Assembly: GCA_964465145.1 (NCBI GenBank) | Contig: CAYXJR010000008.1 | Location: 1-64,000, forward strand | Reading direction: 5' to 3' | Length of the DNA stretch: 64,000 nucleotides | Source: JAUVKA01 sp964465145 | Lineage (GTDB): Bacteria > Bacteroidota > Bacteroidia > Bacteroidales > UBA12481 | Part shown: positions 1 through 8,225 of the stretch, piece after piece | How the letters are laid out: each line of letters opens with the position of its first letter | How positions within the stretch are numbered: position 1 is the first letter of the stretch | Program-made: the position numbers and the translations under genes | Notes under the pieces: model-generated | What the model saw: only the letters and a program-made list of their open reading frames with translations | What the model was told of the DNA's origin: nothing | The model's database searches: none

Positions 1-36
1 TGAAAAGTTACAACTTTATTCCTTTTTGGTTCTGGC

Positions 37-981
37 TTGTCCAGGTTAGGTATTGAGGGGAATAGGACAATCGTATTGAATGAGGCAATACAGGCAATCA
101 ATGAATCTCTTAAATACTCAGATCCGGAGACAAAATTTGAAAGTGTTAATTCATTGTGGTATAATGAAAAAGTGGTTATTCTGGAGGAATTCAAGCAAAC
201 CCTGGTTGATTATTACGAAGCAGATTCCTACGGACTTGATTTCTCCGATCCCGGGTCTGTGGATATTATTAATAGTTGGGTCAATGACAAAACAAATGGG
301 AAAATACCTGAATTACTAAGCGTTGTAAATCCATGGGATATCTGTTTTATTGTTAATGCACTCTATTTTAACGGAATTTGGGCTGAAACCTTTGACCCGG
401 AAAAAACAAAGTTCAGGTATTTCCGTGTTTCAGAGGATGAAGATGTATTGGTTCCCATGATGGAAGTCTCCGGCAAGTATATGCTTTATTCTCAAGATGG
501 TGTACGTGGTATTGAATTGCCATATGGTAATAGTAACTGGTCGATGTTTATTTTGATGCCGAAGTACAATAATGCCTTTGACACTGGTGAATTCATAAGA
601 GATAAGGTAATGAACAATTTTGACGAGATTCTCGAGGGTTTTAACGAAGGATCAACAGTTGTGCGCCTACCTCAATTCAGTATAAAAAGTGAATTCGAAA
701 TGATTAAGTATTTAAAAGCTATGGGGATTGAAAAAGCATTTTCTGCTGTTGAAGCAGATTTTAATCGTTTAACTTTGGAAGATTGCTGGATAGGAAAAGT
801 GATACAGAAAACATATCTCAGGGTTAACGAAAACGGGACGGAAGCTGCTGCTGCAACAGCGGTTGGTATGGTAGGTGCACCTCCAACAATAACTTTTAAT
901 AGGCCATTCATTTATTTCATTAGAGAGAAAATCACAGGGAGTATTTTATTTATCGGACAAGTAATGAATCCTAATGCATAA
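37..981 (+). CDS. Serpin family protein, N-terminally truncated (possible pseudogene)
   Basis: This is a serine/cysteine protease inhibitor of the serpin fold. The visible part covers the region from about helix D to the C terminus, including the conserved stretch NSLWYN, the hydrophobic VNALYFNGIW strand and a hinge GTEAAAATA starting near residue 267. An alanine-rich hinge is typical of inhibitory serpins. The C terminus GSILFIGQVMNP is the usual serpin ending. About 90-100 N-terminal residues (helices A-C) are missing. The frame is closed by TGA at bases 1-3, so it cannot extend upstream, and TTG at 37 is only the first usable codon. The gene is either broken by a frameshift or deletion near the window edge or starts from a non-standard codon. 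The reactive-centre loop is about two residues shorter than in alpha-1-antitrypsin, so the P1 residue cannot be assigned. Family is certain; an intact gene is doubtful. Confidence 0.75.
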   Translation: MSRLGIEGNRTIVLNEAIQAINESLKYSDPETKFESVNSLWYNEKVVILEEFKQTLVDYYEADSYGLDFSDPGSVDIINSWVNDKTNGKIPELLSVVNPWDICFIVNALYFNGIWAETFDPEKTKFRYFRVSEDEDVLVPMMEVSGKYMLYSQDGVRGIELPYGNSNWSMFILMPKYNNAFDTGEFIRDKVMNNFDEILEGFNEGSTVVRLPQFSIKSEFEMIKYLKAMGIEKAFSAVEADFNRLTLEDCWIGKVIQKTYLRVNENGTEAAAATAVGMVGAPPTITFNRPFIYFIREKITGSILFIGQVMNPNA

Positions 982-1016
982 TGTTAGAAATATCAAGCTT
1001 AAAAAATCATAGCATC

Positions 1017-1526
1017 ATGAAGTCAATAAGATTATTATCCATCTTTAGCCTAATAATATTCCTCTTTGCGGCTTGTGAAAAAGTGGAGAAAGAAAAGCCT
1101 GCCCCATTCATGGATTCCTTTGCTGACGTGGAGGAGTGCTTGTCATTCCCGCTTTTGAAGGGTAATCAACCCGATGAAAACCAGTCCTGTATTTTTTATG
1201 AGTATGATGGTGACAGTGTACTCGAAATTACCCATTACAATGCTGGATTCAACTGTTGCCCGGAAAAAATACTTACATCCTTCGAATTAAGGAATGATAC
1301 GATATTCATTGTTGAGGATGATTCCCTGGAGTTATGCCGATGTAATTGTCTTTTTAATGTGGAGATGACAATTCATAATCTGCCCCCAGGGAAATATGTT
1401 ATTAAGGTTACGGAAACCTATGTTCAACTGGAGGATCAGATATTTATTTTTAATATTGATCTCGAGGATATTCTTATGGATCAGATTTGCAAATACAGAG
1501 ATTTTTATCCCTGGAGTGAACTATAG
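1017..1526 (+). CDS. Hypothetical lipoprotein
   Basis: I do not recognise the family. The ATG at 1017 is preferred over the longer frame from 981, because it starts directly at a signal peptide MKSIRLLSIFSLIIFLFAAC with a clean lipobox (FAAC), so the mature protein should be lipid-anchored. The mature part is about 150 residues, acidic, with paired cysteines (FNCCPEK, LCRCNC) that could form disulphides in the periplasm or on the surface. It follows the serpin remnant by 35 bases and precedes another small lipoprotein by 17 bases, so the three may be cotranscribed. No catalytic motif is visible. Confidence 0.7.
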   Translation: MKSIRLLSIFSLIIFLFAACEKVEKEKPAPFMDSFADVEECLSFPLLKGNQPDENQSCIFYEYDGDSVLEITHYNAGFNCCPEKILTSFELRNDTIFIVEDDSLELCRCNCLFNVEMTIHNLPPGKYVIKVTETYVQLEDQIFIFNIDLEDILMDQICKYRDFYPWSEL

Positions 1527-1543
1527 GTATTAGTTTTTAGATT

Positions 1544-2206
1544 ATGAGAATAGTTACTGCTTTATTGTTGGTTTTGACTCTGGGACTATGGTCCTGTGAG
1601 AAGGATGAGTATTCCTGGGGTACAGATTGGGATGAGGGTGTAATTTATTTCTCAGGTGATGTTGCAGCCGATGGCTGTGGATGGCTTTTATTTTCAGAAG
1701 GTAAATCCTATCATCTTTCGAATTTTCCGGAAGATCTTTATATCGACGGATTGGACGTATGGTTTAAGGCAAATGACTTAAGTGAAACTTTTTCTTGCGG
1801 ATTAAGCCAGACTCAATATAAGGTAAAGGAGATTAGAGAAATCTATCAGAAGCCATGGAATTTGAGGTTCCTTAGCGATTACCCTGGCAGGGAAACCTCT
1901 TTTGATATGTTCTCACTGGATTCAGCATATATATCTAATGATTCTCTGTACCTGCACGTTGGTTATTCGGGCGGATGCGGAATTCACCAATTTAATCTCT
2001 GGGCTTTGGAAAATGGGAATGAGGGTGAGCTGAATGTTATGTTGGAGCACATAGACAATGAAGATCCTTGTGAGGCGTACCTGCATAAGTGGTTGTTTTT
2101 CAGTTTGAAACCACTTCAGAAGTTAGATAAGAAGGAAGTTACATTCTTATTACGAGGGAGCCCCATTATGTCATCCTTTTATGGGTCCTATACCTACAAG
2201 TATTAA
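1544..2206 (+). CDS. Hypothetical lipoprotein
   Basis: A 220-residue protein with signal peptide MRIVTALLLVLTLGLWSC ending in a lipobox (LWSC), so it is predicted to be exported and lipid-anchored. The mature region contains scattered cysteines (GCGW, SCGLS, GGCG) and beta-strand-like sequence but no motif I can assign. It lies 17 bases after the preceding lipoprotein gene on the same strand, and its stop is one base from the stop of the convergent isomerase-like gene. The two neighbouring lipoproteins do not look like copies of each other. Function is unknown. Confidence 0.7.
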   Translation: MRIVTALLLVLTLGLWSCEKDEYSWGTDWDEGVIYFSGDVAADGCGWLLFSEGKSYHLSNFPEDLYIDGLDVWFKANDLSETFSCGLSQTQYKVKEIREIYQKPWNLRFLSDYPGRETSFDMFSLDSAYISNDSLYLHVGYSGGCGIHQFNLWALENGNEGELNVMLEHIDNEDPCEAYLHKWLFFSLKPLQKLDKKEVTFLLRGSPIMSSFYGSYTYKY

Positions 2207-2207
2207 T

Positions 2208-2777
2208 TCAGAGTATTAATTTGTCCTTGTAAATAGGCTCTGGCAAGAATAAGGTTTTTTCAAAATCCTCTTTCTGACCCCAGCTACCCTCAATAGAGAT
2301 TCCTCCATTATATCCTGCTTTTTTGAGTGCCATAAGGTAAGGGACAAAATTATCACCTGATAATCCGGGGGCGGTTCGTTTTCCTTTTTCAGCTATATGC
2401 ATGTGTCCAAGTATTCTTCTGGCTTCCTGAGCCCTGCGAAAAGCAATTTCAGCAAAGGCAAGAATTTCCTCATGTTGGGGATTTGGACCGGTGGTTTTCA
2501 AACTGCCCGGGAGGAACCCATTACAGGCCAGCACCGGAATAGATGATTCTTTCAGAACTGCAAGGTTTAGATGGAAATCCTCTTCTGGCTTTTCCGGAAC
2601 AAGAAATCTCCCAACTCCTTCTTCGATATAATCAAAGCCTGCAGCAGCAACAATTGCATGATTGTTTACAGATGTGCATACTCCAAGTTTGGGAGAAAAA
2701 ATCGGATTAATGTCTGCCTGTCCGTATGATAAAGAAGCAGCAAATAATAATAGGACTGATAGAGTTATTTTAGTCAT
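2208..2777 (-). pseudogene. Sugar phosphate isomerase/epimerase-like protein with an internal deletion
   Basis: The protein begins with a signal peptide (MTKITLSVLLLFAASLSYGQ), then the first third of a xylose-isomerase-like TIM barrel (KLGVCTSV, GFDYIEEGVGRFLVP, VLACNGFLPG). At residues 118-122 it jumps straight to the last third (HMHIAEKGKRTAPG, GYNGGISIEGSW). Family members are normally about 280-300 residues. Here roughly 100 residues that hold the middle barrel strands and most metal ligands are missing, although the reading frame stays open. The C-terminal metal-site Glu (ISIEGSW) remains. The protein can hardly form a barrel, so I call it a decayed gene, possibly still translated. It converges on the upstream lipoprotein gene with no gap. 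The parent enzyme probably acted on a sugar in the periplasm. Confidence 0.65.
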
Positions 2778-2797
2778 AAATTATCCAAACAAATCCT

Positions 2798-2805
2798 TAC
2801 CTTTG
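2798..2805 (+). promoter_or_regulatory. Bacteroidota -7 element (TACCTTTG) of rpsO
   Basis: TACCTTTG matches the TAnnTTTG element of Bacteroidota housekeeping promoters. It lies 50 bases before the rpsO ATG, in the gap between divergent genes. No clear -33 TTTG is visible at the expected spacing. Confidence 0.55.
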
Positions 2806-2822
2806 CCCCTCAATTGATTAAA

Positions 2823-2854
2823 AAGTAAAATTAATAAAGTAAAATTAAGTAAAA
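2823..2854 (+). repeat. Iterated AAGTAAAATTAA in the rpsO leader
   Basis: Two copies of AAGTAAAATTAA (2823-2834 and 2837-2848) are followed by a third partial copy AAGTAAAA (2847-2854) that ends one base before the start codon. The repeats lie inside the expected 5' untranslated region of rpsO. They could be a translation enhancer or a protein-binding site, or simply A-rich leader sequence. Confidence 0.6.
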
Positions 2855-2855
2855 C

Positions 2856-3125
2856 ATGTACTTAACAGCGGAAAAGAAACAAGAGTTTTTCGAAAAGTAC
2901 GGGAAGTCTAATAGAGATACCGGATCTCCAGAAGGTCAGGTTGCTTTATTTTCCTACCGTATTGCTCACTTGACGGAACATCTGAAAAAGAACCGAAAAG
3001 ATTTCAGTACCCAACGTGCCCTGATCCGGATGGTCGGGAAACGACGGAGGCATTTGAACTACCTAAAGGACCGTGATATAGAACGGTACCGCGCAATCAT
3101 CAAGGCTTTAAATCTTCGTAAATAA
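2856..3125 (+). CDS. rpsO: 30S ribosomal protein S15
   Basis: An 89-residue protein of exactly the usual S15 length. The motifs GSPEGQVALFSYRIAHLTEHLK and the basic C-terminal region GKRRRHLNYLKD are diagnostic. S15 binds the central domain of 16S rRNA early in 30S assembly. The gene has its own promoter element 50 bases upstream and a strong terminator 13 bases downstream, then pnp follows. The rpsO-pnp order is widely conserved, and some read-through to pnp is likely. In other bacteria S15 represses its own translation through its leader; the repeated A-rich leader here has no pseudoknot I can recognise. Confidence 0.97.
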   Translation: MYLTAEKKQEFFEKYGKSNRDTGSPEGQVALFSYRIAHLTEHLKKNRKDFSTQRALIRMVGKRRRHLNYLKDRDIERYRAIIKALNLRK

Positions 3126-3137
3126 ATTTTTTTCAGT

Positions 3138-3165
3138 AAAAAAGGCAATGAAATTGCCTTTTTTT
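3138..3165 (+). terminator. Intrinsic terminator of rpsO
   Basis: GGCAAT (3144-3149), a GAA loop and ATTGCC (3153-3158) form a perfect hairpin, extended by flanking A6 and followed by T7. The stem is flanked by A and T runs on both sides, so it could work in both directions. It separates rpsO from pnp. Confidence 0.85.
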
Positions 3166-3264
3166 ATGCCTGAAGTTATTTATCCCAAGGATTTCCTTGA
3201 ATACCCATTACCGAAAACCCTATCAGGTTCTTATCGGTTATTTTATTATTAGACAAAAAATATT

Positions 3265-5550
3265 ATGTACAAATTATATCAAAAAACTATTGAACTGGCA
3301 GACGGACGCCAGATTACTATCGAAACTGGAAAATTAGCCAAACAGGCTGATGGTTCTGTGGTTGTCAGTATGGGAAATACCAAAATACTGGCTACTGTTG
3401 TTGCTGCAAAAGAGGCGAGGCCGGATGTGGACTTCATGCCTCTGAGTGTTGATTACAAAGAAAAATTTGGAGCTGCTGGGCGTTTCCCTGGTGGATTTCT
3501 TAAGCGTGAAGGCAGACCTGGAGACAATGAGATTCTGATTTCCAGGTTAGTAGACAGAGTTCTTCGTCCGTTATTTCCTAATGATTACCATTGCGATGTT
3601 TTTATGACGATCAACCTGATTTCTGCAGATGAACTGGCACCATCGGATGCATTAGCTGGATTGGCTGCTTCAGCAGCTCTCGCTGTATCTGATATCCCAT
3701 TTGCCGGACCCATTTCAGAAGTGCGGGTAGCCCGTGTTAATGGGGAATTTATTATCAACCCAGAGCATGCTCAACTGGAGGAAGCAGATATTGATATCAT
3801 CCTTGGAGCCACTCAGGAAAACATCATGATGGTTGAGGGTGAAATGTTGGAGGTATCAGAGGAAGATATGCTGGAGGCCATTAAATTCGGTCATGAGGAA
3901 GTAAAAAGACAATGCCAGGCACAGATTGATCTGCGGGCTGAATTAGGTATTGAAGGATTTAGAGAATATATAGGGGATGATAAGGATCCCGATCTTGAGG
4001 CTAAGGTTAAGGAGTTTGCCTACAAAAAGGCGTATGAGATTGCTAAATCTCAATTGCCAAAACAAGAACGATTGGAAGCCTGGAAAGCTCTGAAGGATAG
4101 TCTGATCGAAAGCCTGGGCGAAGAGCCTGAGGAGAGTGTGGTATCCATGGCCAAGCGGTATTTTCATGATGTTGAAAAGGAAGCCATTAGAAGGCTGCTA
4201 TTGGATGAAGGTATCCGGTTGGACGGAAGGAAAAGTGATGAAATAAGACCAATTTGGTCTGAAATAGATTATCTTCCTTCAGCTCATGGTTCTGCTATTT
4301 TTACCAGGGGAGAAACCCAATCGCTAACAACAGTGACCCTGGGAACAAAACTTGATGAAAAGATTATCGATGAAGTTTTGAGACAGGGGAAAGACCGTTT
4401 TCTCCTACATTATAATTTTCCTCCTTTCTCTACCGGTGAAGCCCGGCCATATCGAGGTGTAGGCCGTAGGGAAATCGGTCATGGGAACCTTGCCCACCGG
4501 GCACTCAAATCTATGTTACCAGCCCCTGAAGACAGCCCATATGTTATAAGGATAGTTTCAGATATTTTGGAGTCTAACGGGTCCTCCTCCATGGCAACTG
4601 TTTGTGCAGGTACCTTAGCCCTGATGGATGCCGGTGTGAAAATTCTAAGACCTGTTTCAGGCATAGCAATGGGCCTGGTAATGGATAAATCTGGAAAATA
4701 TGCAGTTCTTTCAGATATCCTGGGAGATGAAGATCACCTTGGGGATATGGATTTCAAGGTTACTGGTACTACAGAGGGTATAACCGCTTGCCAAATGGAT
4801 ATTAAAGTTGACGGACTTTCCTATAAGATCCTGGGGGAAGCATTGGAACAAGCCAGGGTTGGAAGACATCATATCCGTGAGAAAATGATGGAGACGATCT
4901 CTGAACCAAGAGAAGACTATAAGCCTCACGTACCCAGAATTGAAATGATGATTATTCCGAAGGATATGATAGGAGCGGTGATCGGACCGGGGGGCAAAAT
5001 TATCCAGGGGATACAAGCTGAAACCAATTCAGTCATTACTATTGAAGAGATTGACGGTATTGGTAAAATTGAGGTCAGCTCAAAGGATAAGCAATCTATT
5101 GAAGCCGCCATGGAAATGATTAATGCTATAATTGTTGTTCCGGAGGTTAACACGATTTACAAGGGGAAAGTTAAATCGATAGTACCTTTTGGTGCATTCG
5201 TCGAAATATTGCCTGGAAAGGAAGGCCTTCTGCATATCTCGGAAATTGAGTGGAGGCGTCTCGAAAATGTTGAGGATGTTTTGAAAGAAGGACAAGAAAT
5301 AGAAGTCAAGCTTATCGAGGTTGATCAAAAAACCGGGAAATTGCGGCTCTCCAGAAAAGTACTTCTTCCCCGTCCCGAAAATATGGAATCCGACAGTCGT
5401 CATGGAGATAGGGGAGATAGGGGAGATCGCCGACAGGGAGATAGGGGAGATCGCCGACAGGGAGATAGAGGAGATCGCCGACAGGGAGATCGTGGAGGAG
5501 ACAGAAAACAGTTTAAACCAAGACCTCCAAGACCAAGGAACGAAGATTAA
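3265..5550 (+). CDS. pnp: Polyribonucleotide nucleotidyltransferase (PNPase)
   Basis: This phosphorolytic 3'-5' exoribonuclease degrades mRNA and can add heteropolymeric tails. Two RNase PH-like halves are visible: the first from the start ([18 protein letters not shown]), the second from about residue 315 ([15 protein letters not shown]), with the active-site region [19 protein letters not shown] domain starts near residue 555 ([12 protein letters not shown]) and an S1 domain covers about 630-700 ([18 protein letters not shown]). The length of 761 exceeds the usual ~710 because of an Arg/Gly/Asp-rich tail (about 705-761) made by a 24-base tandem repeat. Such RG-rich tails are typical of RNA-binding disordered regions. 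The gene lies downstream of rpsO, as in many bacteria, and has its own terminator. Confidence 0.97.
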   Translation: MYKLYQKTIELADGRQITIETGKLAKQADGSVVVSMGNTKILATVVAAKEARPDVDFMPLSVDYKEKFGAAGRFPGGFLKREGRPGDNEILISRLVDRVLRPLFPNDYHCDVFMTINLISADELAPSDALAGLAASAALAVSDIPFAGPISEVRVARVNGEFIINPEHAQLEEADIDIILGATQENIMMVEGEMLEVSEEDMLEAIKFGHEEVKRQCQAQIDLRAELGIEGFREYIGDDKDPDLEAKVKEFAYKKAYEIAKSQLPKQERLEAWKALKDSLIESLGEEPEESVVSMAKRYFHDVEKEAIRRLLLDEGIRLDGRKSDEIRPIWSEIDYLPSAHGSAIFTRGETQSLTTVTLGTKLDEKIIDEVLRQGKDRFLLHYNFPPFSTGEARPYRGVGRREIGHGNLAHRALKSMLPAPEDSPYVIRIVSDILESNGSSSMATVCAGTLALMDAGVKILRPVSGIAMGLVMDKSGKYAVLSDILGDEDHLGDMDFKVTGTTEGITACQMDIKVDGLSYKILGEALEQARVGRHHIREKMMETISEPREDYKPHVPRIEMMIIPKDMIGAVIGPGGKIIQGIQAETNSVITIEEIDGIGKIEVSSKDKQSIEAAMEMINAIIVVPEVNTIYKGKVKSIVPFGAFVEILPGKEGLLHISEIEWRRLENVEDVLKEGQEIEVKLIEVDQKTGKLRLSRKVLLPRPENMESDSRHGDRGDRGDRRQGDRGDRRQGDRGDRRQGDRGGDRKQFKPRPPRPRNED
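5404..5490 (+). repeat. 24-bp tandem repeat encoding the PNPase RG-rich tail
   Basis: The unit, best seen at GATCGCCGACAG starting at 5425, 5449 and 5473, recurs with a 24-base period about three times, with a partial unit before it. Each unit encodes GDRGDRRQ. The repeat is in frame, so copy-number changes alter tail length without breaking pnp. Confidence 0.85.
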
Positions 5551-5575
5551 ATTATTATTATAATTTTTTGACTTC

Positions 5576-5608
5576 AAAAGAGGCAGTGTAAGAACCGCCT
5601 CTTTTTTT
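5576..5608 (+). terminator. Intrinsic terminator of pnp
   Basis: AAAAGAGGC (5576-5584) pairs with GCCTCTTTT (5597-5605) around a 12-base loop, followed by more T. The T run ends exactly where the next promoter element begins. Confidence 0.8.
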
Positions 5609-5615
5609 AACTTTG
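5608..5615 (+). promoter_or_regulatory. Bacteroidota -7 element (TAACTTTG) of the deoxynucleoside kinase
   Basis: TAACTTTG abuts the pnp terminator and ends five bases before the ATG at 5620. With the usual start point 5-7 bases after this element, the transcript would begin at or next to the start codon, giving a leaderless mRNA. Confidence 0.6.
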
Positions 5616-5619
5616 CATC

Positions 5620-6285
5620 ATGACTGGCCATCCCAAACCTCCCTGCCCCTACCAATTTGTGGTTATTGAAGGTAATATTGGAGCAGGTAAAACCTCTTTG
5701 GCAAGCAAGATTAGTAAGGATTACCAGGCCAAGATAATTCTGGAAAGGTTTGCAGATAATCCATTTCTGCCAAAGTTTTATGAAAATCCTGATCGCTTTG
5801 CCTTTCCGGTTGAATTATCATTCCTTGCCGACCGCTATAATCAGTTGAAAAATGAACTCCAGGACAGAGATATTTTCTCCGCATTTACCATTGCTGATTA
5901 TTATTTCATGAAATCATTGATATTTGCAAGAAATACCCTGGCTGCAGACGAATATAATTTGTACTCGCAGATTTTTCACATTATCTACCAGGCATTGCCA
6001 AAACCAGATTTGTATGTTTTCCTTCACCTTGAAACTGAAAAACTTCTTGAAAATATTCAAAGCCGTGGGAGAAATTACGAATCGGAGATTACCGCGGGTT
6101 ATCTGGATGATATTCGATCTGGATATTTTGAGTTTTTTAAACAACAAAAGGATTTCAAGGTTGTGATCGTCGATACCAACCAGATTGATTTTGTTGGTAA
6201 TGAGGACCACTATGATCAACTCCTGAGTGTATTGTTCCAAAAGGAATATTCACTTGGAATTAATCACGTGGTAATCAATGCGTAA
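5620..6285 (+). CDS. Deoxynucleoside kinase family protein
   Basis: The enzyme phosphorylates deoxynucleosides (salvage of dNTP precursors). The P-loop GNIGAGKT is at residues 18-25, the family DRY motif (FLADRYNQL) follows near residue 68, and the LID arginines appear in RGRNYESEI near residue 150. The length of 221 fits the dCK/dGK/dAK family. In Bacteroidota these kinases often sit alone or next to folate/HPPK genes; here the gene stands alone between pnp and a TPR lipoprotein. The ATG at 5620 is the only sensible start and is only five bases from a TAnnTTTG element, suggesting a leaderless message. Which deoxynucleoside is preferred cannot be told from sequence. Confidence 0.9.
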   Translation: MTGHPKPPCPYQFVVIEGNIGAGKTSLASKISKDYQAKIILERFADNPFLPKFYENPDRFAFPVELSFLADRYNQLKNELQDRDIFSAFTIADYYFMKSLIFARNTLAADEYNLYSQIFHIIYQALPKPDLYVFLHLETEKLLENIQSRGRNYESEITAGYLDDIRSGYFEFFKQQKDFKVVIVDTNQIDFVGNEDHYDQLLSVLFQKEYSLGINHVVINA

Positions 6286-6378
6286 GTAAATATTATAAGG
6301 TGCAATGAGTGAATTATAAATAATAGAAAAATTACACTAAACTATTGAATTTTTTTTTCCCCGCAGATAAAATATTTG

Positions 6379-6386
6379 TACATTTG
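6379..6386 (+). promoter_or_regulatory. Candidate -7 element (TACATTTG) upstream of the TPR lipoprotein
   Basis: TACATTTG matches TAnnTTTG and lies 48 bases before the ATG at 6435. No convincing TTTG is seen at the -33 spacing, so the call rests on the -7 element and its position in the gap. Confidence 0.45.
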
Positions 6387-6434
6387 TACCATTGTGAAAA
6401 CTATAATTATAAACTTATTTAACAGGAATTTATT

Positions 6435-8159
6435 ATGAAAAAATTCAACCTCAGCTTTCTTACAGTCTTGGTGGCAATGTTTATCCTTTCTGGATGCAGC
6501 GGATTGAACAAGATGAAAAAGAATGCCTCAAAAATTAGTTTTAGTACTACCCCGGAAGTGGTTGAAATGCATGGTGGAAACGTGGAGGTCGCGATTGACG
6601 CCAGATTCCCGGAGAAATATTTTGGTACGAAAGCAGTAGTGGTGGCAACTCCAGTCCTCAAAACCCCAGCAGGTGACGTTGAATTTGAGCCCATTACCCT
6701 GCAGGGTGAAAAGGTAACTGCCAATAACAAGGTTATAAATTACAAATCAGGAGGCAAAATGGCCTATAAGGGAAATTTGCCCTACCATAAAGATATGCGG
6801 TTATCCGAGCTTATGCTCAATATGGTTGCTTCTAAGAAGGCAAAAAGTGTTGTTTTTGATCCAATAAAACTGGCAGACGGAGTAGTCTCTACACCTCTGT
6901 TAGTCATGCCTGGGGATGCCGAAACAATTGTAGCTAAGGATAACTTTCAAAGGATTGTTCCTGAAGCTTACGAAGCTGATATCCATTATACTATCAACAG
7001 GGCCGATGTTCGGACATCCGAAACCAAATCTGATGATATCGCAGCACTTAAAGAAAAGGTGAAAGCCGCCAATGAAAAGGATAATATTAAATTTCGTGGT
7101 GTTGAAATATCAGCATATGCCTCACCAGACGGTGAATTAGATTTCAATGATAAGCTTGCAGGAAACCGTTCACAAACAGCAACAAAATTCTTTAAAAAGG
7201 AATTAAAAAACCTGAAAGTGGCCCAGGCTGATCAAGATTCCTTTTTTAGCCTGATGTCAACGGCAGAAGACTGGGTAGGATTTAAAGAATTGGTTGGAAA
7301 GTCAACTATTCAGGATAAGGACCTTATTCTAAGAGTTTTGTCGATGTATAACGATCCAGTTGTTCGTGAGAAAGAAATCAAAAACATAGCCTCAGCATAT
7401 ACAGAGTTGGCTGCTGACATACTACCTCAGCTTCGCCGCTCAAGATTAACTGTTAATGCCGATGTAATCGGAAAATCAGATGAGGAAATCATGAGGTTGG
7501 CCGTTTCAAATCCGGCTGAACTTGATATAGAAGAGTTGTTGTATTCAGCCAGCCTGACGGATGAATTGGAAACTCAGAATTCCATTTACCTGGCTGCATC
7601 TAACAAATTTCCAAAAGATTATCGGGCGTGGAATGATTTGGGAATGACTTACATTCAGTTGGGAGAATTTAACAATGGGAAAAGTGCCATTGAAAAAGCT
7701 TCCGGCCTTTATGGAAAGAGCCCTGTTGTTTTGAATAACCTGGGTGTTATTGCACTGGCTGAAGGAGATTTTGAGAAAGCAGAGGGATTGTTTAGGAGTG
7801 CAGCAGGTGCTGGAAACGAAGTGGATCATAACCTTGGGATCATCAATGTTAACAAAGGAAACTATAAACAGGCGGTAAGCAATTTTGGTTCATCATGCTT
7901 ATTTAATGCAGCACTCGCTCAAGTCCTGAATAAGGACTATCCAGGAGCCCTCAAAACATTGGATTGCATTGAAGATGGAGATGCTATGACTGATTATCTG
8001 AAAGCTGTGGTGTACGCCCGCCAGGGTAACTCAGCCAATATGTTCAAAGCTCTCGAATCTGCTGTTGCCGCAAAACCTGAGATTAAGGCAATAGCCAAAA
8101 CAGACATTGAATTTGGTAAGTTCTTTGAGGATGCTCAGTTTAAAAGCATTGTTCAATAA
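6435..8159 (+). CDS. TPR-repeat lipoprotein with an OmpA-like segment
   Basis: The signal peptide MKKFNLSFLTVLVAMFILSGC has lipobox LSGC with Cys21, so the protein is a lipoprotein. Residues about 170-260 hold a segment like the OmpA C-terminal peptidoglycan-binding fold (VEISAYASPDGE, then LAGNRSQTATKFF, resembling the usual NxxLSxxRA). From about 390 to 515 there are tetratricopeptide repeats (AWNDLGMTYIQLGEFNNGKS, LNNLGVIALAEGDFEKAE). The family is widespread in Bacteroidales as an abundant envelope lipoprotein of unknown role; a scaffold linking the outer membrane to other envelope proteins is a fair inference. It is monocistronic, with its own promoter candidate and a strong downstream hairpin. 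Confidence 0.75.
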   Translation: MKKFNLSFLTVLVAMFILSGCSGLNKMKKNASKISFSTTPEVVEMHGGNVEVAIDARFPEKYFGTKAVVVATPVLKTPAGDVEFEPITLQGEKVTANNKVINYKSGGKMAYKGNLPYHKDMRLSELMLNMVASKKAKSVVFDPIKLADGVVSTPLLVMPGDAETIVAKDNFQRIVPEAYEADIHYTINRADVRTSETKSDDIAALKEKVKAANEKDNIKFRGVEISAYASPDGELDFNDKLAGNRSQTATKFFKKELKNLKVAQADQDSFFSLMSTAEDWVGFKELVGKSTIQDKDLILRVLSMYNDPVVREKEIKNIASAYTELAADILPQLRRSRLTVNADVIGKSDEEIMRLAVSNPAELDIEELLYSASLTDELETQNSIYLAASNKFPKDYRAWNDLGMTYIQLGEFNNGKSAIEKASGLYGKSPVVLNNLGVIALAEGDFEKAEGLFRSAAGAGNEVDHNLGIINVNKGNYKQAVSNFGSSCLFNAALAQVLNKDYPGALKTLDCIEDGDAMTDYLKAVVYARQGNSANMFKALESAVAAKPEIKAIAKTDIEFGKFFEDAQFKSIVQ

Positions 8160-8180
8160 GAAAATAACTTTTCTGATAAT

Positions 8181-8212
8181 AAAAAAAGGCCGGATAACAC
8201 CGGCCTTTTTTC
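8181..8212. terminator. Bidirectional intrinsic terminator
   Basis: GGCCGG (8188-8193) and CCGGCC (8200-8205) form a GC-rich stem with loop ATAACA, flanked by A7 before and T6 after. It lies between convergent genes and can stop transcription from both sides. Confidence 0.88.
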
Positions 8213-8225
8213 TTTCAATAATTTT

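Noticed and set aside
5404..5490. Possible CRISPR-like array
   Set aside because: The units are contiguous, have no spacers and are in frame within pnp.
5080..5655. A 191-codon minus-strand frame over the pnp 3' end
   Set aside because: It is the antisense of the pnp tandem repeat and the kinase start, shows only low-complexity [10 protein letters not shown] repeats, and the plus-strand genes are certain.
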